A stretch of DNA of 64,000 nucleotides, taken from contig CAZIKN010000005.1 in assembly GCA_964539805.1 (NCBI GenBank), positions 1-64,000 on the forward strand. The letters run 5' to 3'. This document shows positions 25,667 to 34,166 of this stretch, piece by piece. The translations under genes and the position numbers were made by a program. Origin of the DNA: M3007 sp964539805 (lineage in GTDB: Bacteria; Bacteroidota; Bacteroidia; Chitinophagales; Saprospiraceae). Position 1 is the stretch's first letter. Each line of letters opens with the position of its first letter. The notes beneath the pieces are model-generated. The model searched no databases. It saw only the letters and a list, made by a program, of their open reading frames with translations, and had not been told where the DNA came from.

Positions 25667-27919
25667 TTATTTTTTTACAATTTTGAATGTTTGTATGGCA
25701 TCGGCACGGCGAACGCTGAGCAGGTAAATACCGGCAGGCAGGTTTTCAGTGCTGAGGCGCGTGGTGCCGCTGGCATCATTGATCTGCTGTATGATCTGGC
25801 CTTTTGTGTTTGAAAGGCTGATCTGTGCTTGGGCGCGCAAATCTACCCAAATTATATCAGATGTTGGATTGGGGTAAATGCGGGCGGTTTGTACGATTTC
25901 AATGTCATCTGTGGCAGATACGGCACTATTGTCATCCACTTTAAAGTCCCGGCCCGAGGATTTAGGGTTGTTGGGGCCAAGCACCACGGTAATGGAAACA
26001 GGTTTGATGCCTGGAATATCCAACCAAATTACATAAGTGCCCCATGGCAAATTACCAAAGGAATACTGACCCTCTGCATTGGTTGTAGCATGCTGTAAAG
26101 GTGTACCATCAGCCTTGGTCAACACTACGTTCACATTAGGCATAGGGTCGCCTTCGCTTTCTACCTGTCCTCCGCCTCCGGTAAGGTTGGCACCTTCACT
26201 GACCTTGCCCCCTACAAAACCTGGGCCGTTGAAGTTTTGGGTAGGGATCATGTCAATGTAAAAGAAAGGCTCAAACTGTGAGGTGGAAAGTTTGCGCAGC
26301 ACAACAGCTGTGGCGTCACTCCACAAAGCGGCATCTTCATGATACGTTGGCAGATACTTACCATAATATTGTGAATTCGGCTTCAGGGCCGCCTTCAGGA
26401 GGTATTCACCGGGTTGAAAATTGGTGAATTGACCAATCATAGCACCCGTGCTGGAGTAGCCGTAATTTTCCACGACATCTACGGCGGTGAGGGTGCCTCC
26501 TTGCGCAGGGTCATATTTGATCAGGTAAAACGAAGTAGTAAGCGGTTTGTCATAAACAGAGTCTTTGGACATCAAGGCTGAAATGTAAGCCGTTTTATGT
26601 TCAAACAAGCGGACAGCTGTGGAGACAGTACAGCCTGTGGATGTCGTGATATTGACCTGATAAACACCGGCCTCATTTACTGTGGTTTGATTGCCTGTGC
26701 CACCGTGTTTCCACTCTATGCTCTGGATCGGATCAGGCCCAGCCGTAACAGTTAGCCTAAAATTCTCATAGTCAATAGATTCTGCTTCTATCCCAGCAGT
26801 ACAAGCTCCTCCGGGTTGCGCCCAAAAGCAGTTGGATGCTGTACAACCGCTGATATTATTGGTCACCGTGACGCAATATTCACCAGGCGTAGTGACATAC
26901 TTGTAGGGTTCCTGATAATTATTGCCCCAGTTGTATGACCAATCACCCAAAGAACCAAAAACATGCGTTTGAAGCAGGGTTAAGGTACCTGACAAAGAAT
27001 CCTCAATAGTATAATTTATGATACCCACCTCACAATTAGCAGGGTCATAAGCATAGGTGCAGCCGCTATTGGTACAACCGTTATCATAGGTTACCGTAAC
27101 ACACACTTGTGTATTGGTCGTCACGTTTACCGTAGCGGTTGTGGCCCCGTTGCTCCATTGGTAAGCGGTAGCAGTGGCACCATTAGGGAGTACCGAAATT
27201 ACGCCTGCAGTATTGCTAAGGTTTACAGGACATGAAGGTGCCGGCTTGAAGAAATAGACGCATCTTTTTTCAAAACAACCGCTTGAGGTAGTCATGGTAA
27301 CACAATAATTGCCAGAGGACTGAGGAGTAATTGTTGCGGTGGTTTCGCCAGTTGACCAAATATACTGAGGATTAGGGCTTAGAGAGTCCGCAATGGCCGT
27401 AAGCGTTTGGCCATTGTTCTGAATGTACAAGAAACAGCTGGGCGCTACGGTATCACAGGTAACCGCAGTGCAGCCATTTGCTTTGGTAACGGTAAGGCAA
27501 TAATAACCCGGTGTTACATTTTGAAGTACCGATGTCGTTGCGCCATTGCTCCAGAGGTAATTGGTTGTAGGAATGTATCCAGGTGTCCCGAACGCTTCTA
27601 ATGTCTTGCTCCACTGGTTATACTGGATATGAGCCGTACAGTTATAAGTCACGGGGAAGCAATCAACCGCCGTACAGCCATTGGAGAAAGTGGCCGTTAC
27701 GCAGTAATTTCCATCAGTAAGGGCATTGATTCCGCCAGTAGTTTCGCCAGTACTCCATACATAAGAAGGATTTTGGGAAAATGCTGAATCTACGGCCGTC
27801 AATGAGAGTACAGAGACATTCCAACTGGGGTATATGTTTACCCCACAAGCGCCCTGTGAAAATGAAGTTTGGCTTAAAAAAAACATTAAAAATGCAATAA
27901 GCCATAATTTTTGTTTCAT
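25667..27919 (-). CDS. Secreted T9SS protein with repeated Cys-paired modules
   Basis: 750 residues with a signal peptide (MKQKLWLIAFLMFFLSQ). About seven short beta modules of 45-60 residues follow, each with the pattern YxWSTGETT ... YCVTxTxxNGCTAxxC. A Cna-B/SdrD-like domain (PMPNVNVVLTKADGTPL, YSFGNLPWGTYVIWL) is next, then a type A sorting domain (ARIYPNPTSDIIWV ... LPAGIYLLSV). Exported by T9SS; probably a surface adhesin or signal ligand. It is the first gene of the operon with the ECF sigma, 16 bases upstream of it. Conserved cysteines suggest one disulfide per module. Confidence 0.85.
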   Translation of the reverse strand: MKQKLWLIAFLMFFLSQTSFSQGACGVNIYPSWNVSVLSLTAVDSAFSQNPSYVWSTGETTGGINALTDGNYCVTATFSNGCTAVDCFPVTYNCTAHIQYNQWSKTLEAFGTPGYIPTTNYLWSNGATTSVLQNVTPGYYCLTVTKANGCTAVTCDTVAPSCFLYIQNNGQTLTAIADSLSPNPQYIWSTGETTATITPQSSGNYCVTMTTSSGCFEKRCVYFFKPAPSCPVNLSNTAGVISVLPNGATATAYQWSNGATTATVNVTTNTQVCVTVTYDNGCTNSGCTYAYDPANCEVGIINYTIEDSLSGTLTLLQTHVFGSLGDWSYNWGNNYQEPYKYVTTPGEYCVTVTNNISGCTASNCFWAQPGGACTAGIEAESIDYENFRLTVTAGPDPIQSIEWKHGGTGNQTTVNEAGVYQVNITTSTGCTVSTAVRLFEHKTAYISALMSKDSVYDKPLTTSFYLIKYDPAQGGTLTAVDVVENYGYSSTGAMIGQFTNFQPGEYLLKAALKPNSQYYGKYLPTYHEDAALWSDATAVVLRKLSTSQFEPFFYIDMIPTQNFNGPGFVGGKVSEGANLTGGGGQVESEGDPMPNVNVVLTKADGTPLQHATTNAEGQYSFGNLPWGTYVIWLDIPGIKPVSITVVLGPNNPKSSGRDFKVDDNSAVSATDDIEIVQTARIYPNPTSDIIWVDLRAQAQISLSNTKGQIIQQINDASGTTRLSTENLPAGIYLLSVRRADAIQTFKIVKK

Positions 27920-28048
27920 AATACTAAAGTTAAAGATAAAGTGATAGGGAACAGGACAATTATATTGTGTGTCATAACTGTCCGTTTCCGGATTTAGAGT
28001 ATGTCTTGTTTACAGGAACACGCAAGAAACCAGGGAAGGGTTGGGTGG

Positions 28049-28504
28049 ATGTCAAAAAAGTATTATTTTTGTGCCAATGTTTCACTTGCAACACACCTAA
28101 TGCAATTAGGCTTATTTCGTAACATCATTCAGCGATTGCATTTTTATGGATATACCAAATTAGACGTACATATTAAAAAAGGTGATCACTCATTTGCTGA
28201 TTTGGACAAATTAATTTACACCATGAAAGAAGCGCACAATATTGCCTTGAATTCTCCTGCACCAGTATTTATGAAGGAATCATGGATTGCATCTGCCCTC
28301 GAGGAATTGGACACGCGTGGCCTATCACCGGAGCGAAGAGCTGATTTGCGTATAGCATTGGCCAAGGAATTAAGCGAACGCTATCGTTTGGAACACTCTC
28401 CCAAACGGCTCTTTTTTCAGCATTTTCACCCTTTTTTCAGTCGTGTAGCCCCGCTACACTCCTTCAAAAACGATAAAAATGCTGAAAAAATCTCTCGTTT
28501 TTGA
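28049..28504 (+). CDS. Hypothetical protein inside a TIR-like element
   Basis: 151 residues from ATG 28049 (the frame opens at 28001). No signal peptide. There is a helical middle (YGYTKLDVHIKKGDHSFADL, SWIASALEELDTRGLSPERR) and a basic, Phe/His-rich end that reads through the long hairpin, so the last ~35 residues may be artefactual. I do not recognise a family. It has no promoter box and ends as the arginase-like gene region begins. Coding status is uncertain. Confidence 0.4.
   Translation: MSKKYYFCANVSLATHLMQLGLFRNIIQRLHFYGYTKLDVHIKKGDHSFADLDKLIYTMKEAHNIALNSPAPVFMKESWIASALEELDTRGLSPERRADLRIALAKELSERYRLEHSPKRLFFQHFHPFFSRVAPLHSFKNDKNAEKISRF
28418..28489. repeat. Long nested hairpin
   Basis: Outer arms TTTTTTCAGCATTTT and AAAATGCTGAAAAAA are complementary; an inner stem GTGTAGC/GCTACAC sits between them. 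It may terminate transcription or be a REP-like sequence. Confidence 0.7.
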
Positions 28505-28593
28505 CTCAAGCAGAAAATCCCAGACATGCTCTTAATTTCCGATGCCATATTCAAGGCAAATTAGTCATTATTCCACCGAACAATCCAAATGTC

Positions 28594-28601
28594 TATCTTT
28601 G
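28594..28601 (+). promoter_or_regulatory. Promoter box TATCTTTG for the arginase-like gene
   Basis: Perfect TAnnTTTG match four bases before the ATG at 28606, which supports that start and implies a leaderless transcript. Confidence 0.65.
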
Positions 28602-28605
28602 CCCC

Positions 28606-29688
28606 ATGCTTCAAAACTGGTTATCGCCACTTAGTGCTGCGTTTGTTAAACAAAATGAGGGCCTTGATCCCGCGTTGTTTGGGAAAAAAGTTGTGCAACA
28701 TACAGCAGACGAAATGCCCTCTTTGAAAAAAATGCGTATTGCTATTATCGGTGTGGGCGAAAAGGAATCCAACGACATTCGATATCATTTATATCGTATG
28801 GCATATGCCTTTCCCGAAGATCAAATAGCGGACCTGGGCAATCTGCGCAAGGCTGAACCCTCTGTATTGCAGCCTGTCCTCTATGAACTCATGGCCGGAA
28901 AAATATTGCCCATCGTGCTGTGCAGCCCGGATGCCCTTGCACAGGGTCAGTTTTTGGCCTTTCAGGAAACGGGGCGCTTGGTCAACATGGTGGTGGTAGA
29001 TGAGCAACTCAGATTGGCAGGCACTTATGAAGCCCTATTAAAACCCCGACATAGCCTTCTTTTTCATTTTGGTCACATCGGAATGCAAGTTCACCAGGCA
29101 ACGCCTGAAGTTTTTGATTTTTTTTCCAAAAACAATTTTGATTTGGTACGAATGGGTAAATCTCGCGCGGCAATGGAAGAGACAGAGCCTGTGATACGCG
29201 ATGCGGACACAATGGCTTTTCATCTGTCTGCGATTAAGGGCTCAGAGGCTCCGGGTGTTTCCAATATGTCACCTTCAGGATTCATAACAGAGGAAGCCTG
29301 CCAGCTTTGTCGTTATGCAGGAATGAGTGACAAACTGCTGTCATTTGGGATTTATGGTTTTCAACGAGACAAGGACAGGGATGGTCAAACGGCTCAAGTC
29401 GCTGCGCAAATGAGTTGGTATTTCTTGGAGGGTTTTTTTGCCCGTAAAGGGGATTATCCTATGAGTACTGCCGGCCTTACAGAATATATTGTTGCCTTTC
29501 GCAAACAAAACTACCAGATTACTTTTTGGAAAAGCACCAAAAGTGGCCGCTGGTGGATGCAGGTGCCTGTGAACACCAAAAGGAAACATGAGCGCCACCG
29601 CTTGATCCCTTGCGCTTATCAAGATTATCAGGCTGCATGCCGAGAGGAATTGCCTGAGCGACTTTTACAAGCGATGGGGCGCTTCTGA
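28606..29688 (+). CDS. Arginase/formimidoylglutamase-family protein lacking half its metal ligands
   Basis: 360 residues from ATG 28606 (MLQNWLSPLS); the frame extends to 28501, but the promoter box fixes the start. The ureohydrolase fold is recognisable. Aligning by eye with the six Mn ligands of arginase: GGGHD His is Pro108 (LCSPDALA); DxHxD reads D132-E-Q134-L-R136, losing His and the second Asp; DxD is kept as D199-A-D201. Three of six ligands are therefore gone, so classical binuclear-Mn chemistry is doubtful. Bacteroidota members of this kind are often annotated as formimidoylglutamase; I would not assign that activity. Confidence 0.75.
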   Translation: MLQNWLSPLSAAFVKQNEGLDPALFGKKVVQHTADEMPSLKKMRIAIIGVGEKESNDIRYHLYRMAYAFPEDQIADLGNLRKAEPSVLQPVLYELMAGKILPIVLCSPDALAQGQFLAFQETGRLVNMVVVDEQLRLAGTYEALLKPRHSLLFHFGHIGMQVHQATPEVFDFFSKNNFDLVRMGKSRAAMEETEPVIRDADTMAFHLSAIKGSEAPGVSNMSPSGFITEEACQLCRYAGMSDKLLSFGIYGFQRDKDRDGQTAQVAAQMSWYFLEGFFARKGDYPMSTAGLTEYIVAFRKQNYQITFWKSTKSGRWWMQVPVNTKRKHERHRLIPCAYQDYQAACREELPERLLQAMGRF

Positions 29689-29698
29689 TAACCAATGA

Positions 29699-29733
29699 AA
29701 AAGCCCATCAGGATCAAATCCCAATGGGCTTTT
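29699..29733. terminator. Bidirectional terminator
   Basis: Stem AAAAGCCCAT / ATGGGCTTTT with a 15-base loop between the convergent arginase-like and DUF4175 genes. Confidence 0.85.
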
Positions 29734-29754
29734 CAACTTTCTATGGCCCAATTT

Positions 29755-32700
29755 TTATTTGCCGCTTTTGGCTGGCACAAGTGGGCCTTGTGCAGGAGTA
29801 CCGCCGCCCTTCAGGTATTCCTCTACCAATTGCTTGTAAAAGGGCTTGAGGGCCGGGCTAACTGTACGGAACTGATCCACCTCTGAGCGGCGTTTTTTCA
29901 AGTATTCTTCCATTGCTGGAGGCATTTTGGCAGGCTGTTGTTTGGCGGCTTCAGCCTGTCGTTTTTCATCCTGTTCACGTTCGCGCTCGGCTTTTTCATG
30001 TTCGAGCAAGCGGGTAAGGATTTCTTGCTGGCGGCGCAGGGTCTCGTTGTCTAAGCGTTTGTTGACCAAGTCAATCTCCACCTTGTTCATCTCGTCCTGC
30101 AATTGATCCAACAATGGATCACCTTTGCCTTGTTCTTGTTTTTCTTTTTGCATTTGGCGCAGGGCATTGCGCATTTGCGCCTGTTTGGCGGCAAGTTGTG
30201 CAAACTCTTTGCTGCTGCCGGGGTCGGAACCGCCGCCACCATTGTTGCCTTTGCCCTTGTTCTTTTCTAAGCGCTCCTTCAGGTCTTTCATAACCTTGTT
30301 GAGGTCCTGTTGGCCTTTACTCATTTTGTCCTTTGGCTCACCATCACCTTTTCCCTTGCCTTTTCCCTTGCCCTTGCCTTTACCGGGCTTTTGGCAGCTT
30401 TGCTCGCCGGGCATACCACCAGCCATTTCCTGCTGCATGTTTTCGAGGCTTTCCGCCAGCATAAGTGCGAGGTCATTCAGGTTTTTCATGGTACGCTGCT
30501 GCTGGTCATTGGCTATATTAACCTGACGCTCTTCAATGTTTTCCAAACTGTTTTTGATGTTGGCTTTTATCTCGGTTACTTTTTCCGTGATAAGCCCCTC
30601 GATATTAAAGTTTCGGCTGGCAAGTGCCTGCAGGCTATCCTCCACAAGCCGGAAATCGTCTTTTATTTTAAATTGCTGCTGGCCCAACTCTACATACCGA
30701 GGCGTATTAATCGTTGTAGTGGCAATTTCCTTCATGGTGGTTTCTTGTGCAAAAGACAACCCTACCAAGTTTTCCAACAGTTGGCGTATGGTTTTCATAT
30801 CCTCTTCCATCTGCTCCATCTCGCCAGCCTGCTTGTCTGATTTCTTTTTATTGGCCATGTTACGCATTTTGTTGGCCGCTGATTTTTGCTTTTTGCTGGC
30901 TCCTTTTTTATCTTTTTTATTCAAATCTTTTTTCGCATCATTCATTTCCTGTTTGGTATCTTTCATATCCTGCTTCATATCATCCATCTTTTCAGGGCGT
31001 TTCAGGGCATCATTTTTTTCCTTAAGTTCGTCCTCTTTTTTCATCATTTCATCAAACTTCTTATTAAGTTCTTCTTGAGCCTTTTCTAACTCCTCTTCGC
31101 TTTTTTTACCTTCCTCGGCTTCTTTGGCTAATTGGTCTTCTTCTTTGGCCAATTCCTCAAGGCGTTCTATTTGCTGGTTCATAAGGTCTTCTACCTCTAA
31201 TTGTTTGTAGAGTTCTTCGAGCCGTTCCAGTTCCTTGTTCAATTCTTCGGAGTTTTGCTGCATGTCCTCCATTTTTTCCATCATCTGCTCTTTGTTCATT
31301 TCCTGAAGCATTTTCTGGATCTCCTCGATCATTTTTTTCATGTCTTCGGAGAGGGTTTCTTCAAACATTTTCTGCAGCTGCTCCTGTTTTTGTAGAATCT
31401 GCTCGTTTTGGCTGAGCTCTTGTTGTTGCTGCTTGTTTTGCTCAAAATTCTCCTTCGCTTCCTGAATCTGGTTTTGCAATTGTTTTTGGCGATCCAGCAA
31501 TTTTTCCATCTCACGGCGGGTCTGCCAATCCAGCTCTTTCTTTTGCAGGGCTTTATCGCGAAGTTTCTTAAGTTCTTCCTGTATTTTTTTGCTCTCTTTG
31601 ACCGCTTTTTCGAGGTCTTTTTTCAATTCTTCGCTGTTTTCGTTTTGTTGCTCACGGGCTTCTTCAACCGTTGGCTGGCGGAAATTCATAACACCTGTGC
31701 GGGCACTTTTTGACCCATTTACGGCATCATTGTCAAATACTTCAAAGTAGTAGGACACCTCGTCACCTGGCTCAAGATTGATGTTGCGAATGTCCCAGTT
31801 GTATTCAAACTGAGCTTGCTTGCCTGCCCCCTTTTCCACTTTTACAGTATTCATGGGCAATTGGCCACCCTTTGCTTTTTTGATCTGATAGTTAAATATA
31901 AGGTTCAAAAGGCCATAATCATCGGTCACCTCACCAGCAAAAAAGCGTTGCTTCATGTTTGTGCTATCCGTAAACTCCTCCATGGATATTTGCGGGTGCA
32001 AGTCTGGGATAACTGTAATGGTGTAGGCTACCGAATCGGCATTGGGCAGGTTGTTGTTGCTCAAAAACACTTTATACAGTTCATCCTTCATGGCCGTGCG
32101 GCTAAAAGAGAAAAGCTCATCATCAAAGCGGTTTGCGGCATTACCGGCATCATTGCCGAAGCGCATATTGAGCAAATCCGTATTTTGGGCATTAAACACC
32201 CATTTGATCTTGGTACCTTGAGGCACTACAAGATCGCCCACGTTGGGCAGGTCTTCGTTGGTGCGTCCAATATAATCCGGGAAATCCAACTTAGAAGAGA
32301 AAGACAAAATATTGGGCTTTTTCAGTACCAAAAGCTGGTAATCCACACTTTCTACCTCACCGGAGTAAAGCTTGAACTCCGTATCTTTTTGCACATTTAC
32401 AAATTTGTACGAAAATTCGTTTGCCGCGTCTTTGTTGAGGCGATACTGCACATTGCCTAAATTGATAAAAAGATCATTGGGCAGAGCCGTGCCTTCTACC
32501 TTGACTTTCATCACATAATCCGAAAACTGTACGGCGCGCAGGCTGTCCGTTTCCAACAAAAAGCGGAAAGGAGCCGGTTTCTCGTATTCCGTTGTGCTGT
32601 TCCAAAGACGCTTGGAGCCTTCGCGCAGGATGTTGGGTGCACCCAAAAAGAGAAAAAGCAACAAAAGTACCGGTGGCAGGGCATAGCGCAGGTATTTGCG

Positions 32701-33162
32701 GTTTTTGCGCAGGTCAATAGCCGCAGTAAACGGTACGAGACGGATTTCCTCGCTCTTTTGATTGATACTTGCATGTATCAGTTCAGCATAAATGGCATTG
32801 CTGCTTTGTTGTTTTAACTGCAATATGTTCAGCAACTTGTCCTTGACGTCAGAAAAATGGTTGCCGATGATGCTCGCGGCCTGCTCGTGGCTGATGATCT
32901 GTCCCAATTTAAGGTAGTGCATGAGCGGCAGGGCCACCCATTTGTAAAGGGCAAATCCGCTGAACAGCGCGAAGCCCCAGAACATGGCCGTTCGTACGCC
33001 TGTGTCAAAGTAAAAGAAATACTCCAGTACGTTGAGCAGAATGAACAGGCCCAACACTGCACCAACGGTGTACAGCGCGCCGCGCAACAGTTGGTTGATG
33101 TAATACTTGCGGATAAAACCATCAAGTTTTTCGATCAGGAGGCTATAATTATCTTTTTGCAT
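29755..33162 (-). CDS. DUF4175 family giant membrane protein
   Basis: 1135 residues. Two N-terminal membrane helices (about 26-46 and 58-75) and a third near 155-172 are followed by a beta-rich extracytoplasmic region (about 190-510). A very long charged coiled coil (about 515-830) follows, with dense E, K, Q and M (LEKAVKESKKIQEELKKLRD), then a helical part and a Gly/Lys tract (KGKGKGKGKGKGDG). The C-terminus is basic and Pro-rich. Function is unknown; the layout suggests an envelope-spanning structural or mechanical protein. The K/E-rich stretch yields long spurious Phe/Leu frames on the other strand. Confidence 0.85.
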   Translation of the reverse strand: MQKDNYSLLIEKLDGFIRKYYINQLLRGALYTVGAVLGLFILLNVLEYFFYFDTGVRTAMFWGFALFSGFALYKWVALPLMHYLKLGQIISHEQAASIIGNHFSDVKDKLLNILQLKQQSSNAIYAELIHASINQKSEEIRLVPFTAAIDLRKNRKYLRYALPPVLLLLFLFLGAPNILREGSKRLWNSTTEYEKPAPFRFLLETDSLRAVQFSDYVMKVKVEGTALPNDLFINLGNVQYRLNKDAANEFSYKFVNVQKDTEFKLYSGEVESVDYQLLVLKKPNILSFSSKLDFPDYIGRTNEDLPNVGDLVVPQGTKIKWVFNAQNTDLLNMRFGNDAGNAANRFDDELFSFSRTAMKDELYKVFLSNNNLPNADSVAYTITVIPDLHPQISMEEFTDSTNMKQRFFAGEVTDDYGLLNLIFNYQIKKAKGGQLPMNTVKVEKGAGKQAQFEYNWDIRNINLEPGDEVSYYFEVFDNDAVNGSKSARTGVMNFRQPTVEEAREQQNENSEELKKDLEKAVKESKKIQEELKKLRDKALQKKELDWQTRREMEKLLDRQKQLQNQIQEAKENFEQNKQQQQELSQNEQILQKQEQLQKMFEETLSEDMKKMIEEIQKMLQEMNKEQMMEKMEDMQQNSEELNKELERLEELYKQLEVEDLMNQQIERLEELAKEEDQLAKEAEEGKKSEEELEKAQEELNKKFDEMMKKEDELKEKNDALKRPEKMDDMKQDMKDTKQEMNDAKKDLNKKDKKGASKKQKSAANKMRNMANKKKSDKQAGEMEQMEEDMKTIRQLLENLVGLSFAQETTMKEIATTTINTPRYVELGQQQFKIKDDFRLVEDSLQALASRNFNIEGLITEKVTEIKANIKNSLENIEERQVNIANDQQQRTMKNLNDLALMLAESLENMQQEMAGGMPGEQSCQKPGKGKGKGKGKGKGDGEPKDKMSKGQQDLNKVMKDLKERLEKNKGKGNNGGGGSDPGSSKEFAQLAAKQAQMRNALRQMQKEKQEQGKGDPLLDQLQDEMNKVEIDLVNKRLDNETLRRQQEILTRLLEHEKAEREREQDEKRQAEAAKQQPAKMPPAMEEYLKKRRSEVDQFRTVSPALKPFYKQLVEEYLKGGGTPAQGPLVPAKSGK

Positions 33163-33334
33163 ATCTTATGGTGGTTATGGAAGTTTGCTTTTGAAGGGAT
33201 TAGAGTTGATGTTCTTTGCTGAACAAAAAAGAGCGGGCACAAAGAACGGATTTTTGAAACAAAAGTTGAAACAGAAATGATCTTTGGCTTGCCAAAGACA
33301 GGAAGGAAAACAGGAGGTTGCTTATTACCGATAT

Positions 33335-33643
33335 TTAGATTTCAAAAAAAATGGCACCGTCAGGATCCTTCCACATCTTGAGCGTGGGATGAAGGTAGGA
33401 AATATTGGAAAACACAATGTGGAAATCCTCAGGCCTTACCTCTGTTTTTTCGTCTTTAAGATACTGAATTTGAACAAGTTGTTTAAAAATGGATTCTTTG
33501 ATATGGGTGTCATGTGCCAAGGTTTTTAAACTTATATGGAAGGGCGCTTCCTGCAGGACATTAAGGTATCGCTCCAATAAATAGGAGAGCATCTTGACAT
33601 CATCAATGTCTTGGATTTTAACAAGTTTTGGAGCATAACTCAT
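33335..33643 (-). CDS. Hypothetical protein, 102 residues
   Basis: Start chosen at ATG 33643 (MSYAPKLVKIQDID), because the promoter box TACCTTCG lies at 33648-33655 and overlaps codons of the longer 108-residue frame. No signal peptide or membrane helix. The sequence is mixed helical (VKMLSYLLERYLNVLQEAPF, ESIFKQLVQIQYL) and ends DPDGAIFFEI. I do not recognise it. The promoter and codon usage make it a likely real small gene, monocistronic and divergent from the 33764 gene. Confidence 0.65.
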   Translation of the reverse strand: MSYAPKLVKIQDIDDVKMLSYLLERYLNVLQEAPFHISLKTLAHDTHIKESIFKQLVQIQYLKDEKTEVRPEDFHIVFSNISYLHPTLKMWKDPDGAIFFEI

Positions 33644-33647
33644 GTGG

Positions 33648-33655
33648 CGAAGGTA
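33648..33655 (-). promoter_or_regulatory. Promoter (TTG-N16-TACCTTCG), leaderless
   Basis: A near-consensus box (TAnnTTCG) four bases before the ATG at 33643, with TTG at 33672-33674 on the reverse strand. Confidence 0.6.
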
Positions 33656-33721
33656 GTCCATTTAATTGTAACAATGTTTAGATGCTCCGCTAAAGCACCT
33701 ACACAATTCAGACAATGTACC

Positions 33722-33729
33722 TATATTTG
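33722..33729 (+). promoter_or_regulatory. Promoter box TATATTTG for the 33764 gene
   Basis: Perfect TAnnTTTG match 34 bases before the ATG. Confidence 0.55.
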
Positions 33730-33763
33730 GGCTTTCTTTCGTGGCAAATAAATCAATTTATGG

Positions 33764-34165
33764 ATGGCAAGGCAAGATGACATTTTGGACAATTTCGATT
33801 TTGACCCCGAAGATCCGGCGTACAAACTCGAGTCCATAAATCCAGATGACCAAATACAGGTAGTAGGGAAGTTTTACACGCGTTTGGAGGCTGACCTTGC
33901 GGTGGCTCGCTTACGTCAGGAAGGAATACCCTGTGTGTTACAAAACATGGCTTCACAAGGCATGCTGCCTGATTTTCAATCTTATATGAGCCTTTTTGTT
34001 CGCGCCGCGGATGCACAGCTGGCCCAGCAGATCATATCGGAAATCCAAAGCAAGCTGCCCAATTCTTCCAATGAACAGGAATCATCCTTTAGCTTGGAAA
34101 ACCTGCTGCTGGGCATTATCATCTTGATCATTGTTGGACTTGCTGTGGTGGCCCTTGGCAAATAA
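33764..34165 (+). CDS. DUF2007-like protein with C-terminal membrane helix
   Basis: 133 residues. The centre (30-95) resembles the DUF2007 signal-transducing-protein fold: VVGKFYTRLEADLAVARLRQ, then EGIPCVLQN, and LFVRAADAQLAQQIISEI. A membrane helix closes the protein (LLLGIIILIIVGLAVVAL), so it is tail-anchored with the domain in the cytosol. Acidic N-terminus (DDILDNFDFDPEDP). Function unknown. It ends one base before the convergent cmk stop. Confidence 0.75.
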   Translation: MARQDDILDNFDFDPEDPAYKLESINPDDQIQVVGKFYTRLEADLAVARLRQEGIPCVLQNMASQGMLPDFQSYMSLFVRAADAQLAQQIISEIQSKLPNSSNEQESSFSLENLLLGIIILIIVGLAVVALGK

Positions 34166-34166
34166 A

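Larger units (their letters stand above)
27992..28540. mobile_element. Putative TIR-bounded element carrying an orphan ORF
   Basis: The left end GGATTTAGAGTATGTCTTG (about 27993-28011) resembles the reverse complement of the right end CCCAGACATGCTCTTAATTT (about 28514-28533). The core AAAATCCCAGACATGCT of the right end recurs exactly at 34947-34963. The element encloses one forward ORF and a long hairpin at 28418-28489. No transposase motif is visible, so mobility is conjecture. Confidence 0.45.

Noticed and set aside
30125..31713. Several long forward frames rich in Phe, Leu and Ser opposite the DUF4175 gene
   Set aside because: They are antisense shadows of the Lys/Glu/Gln-rich coiled coil; no promoter or family match.
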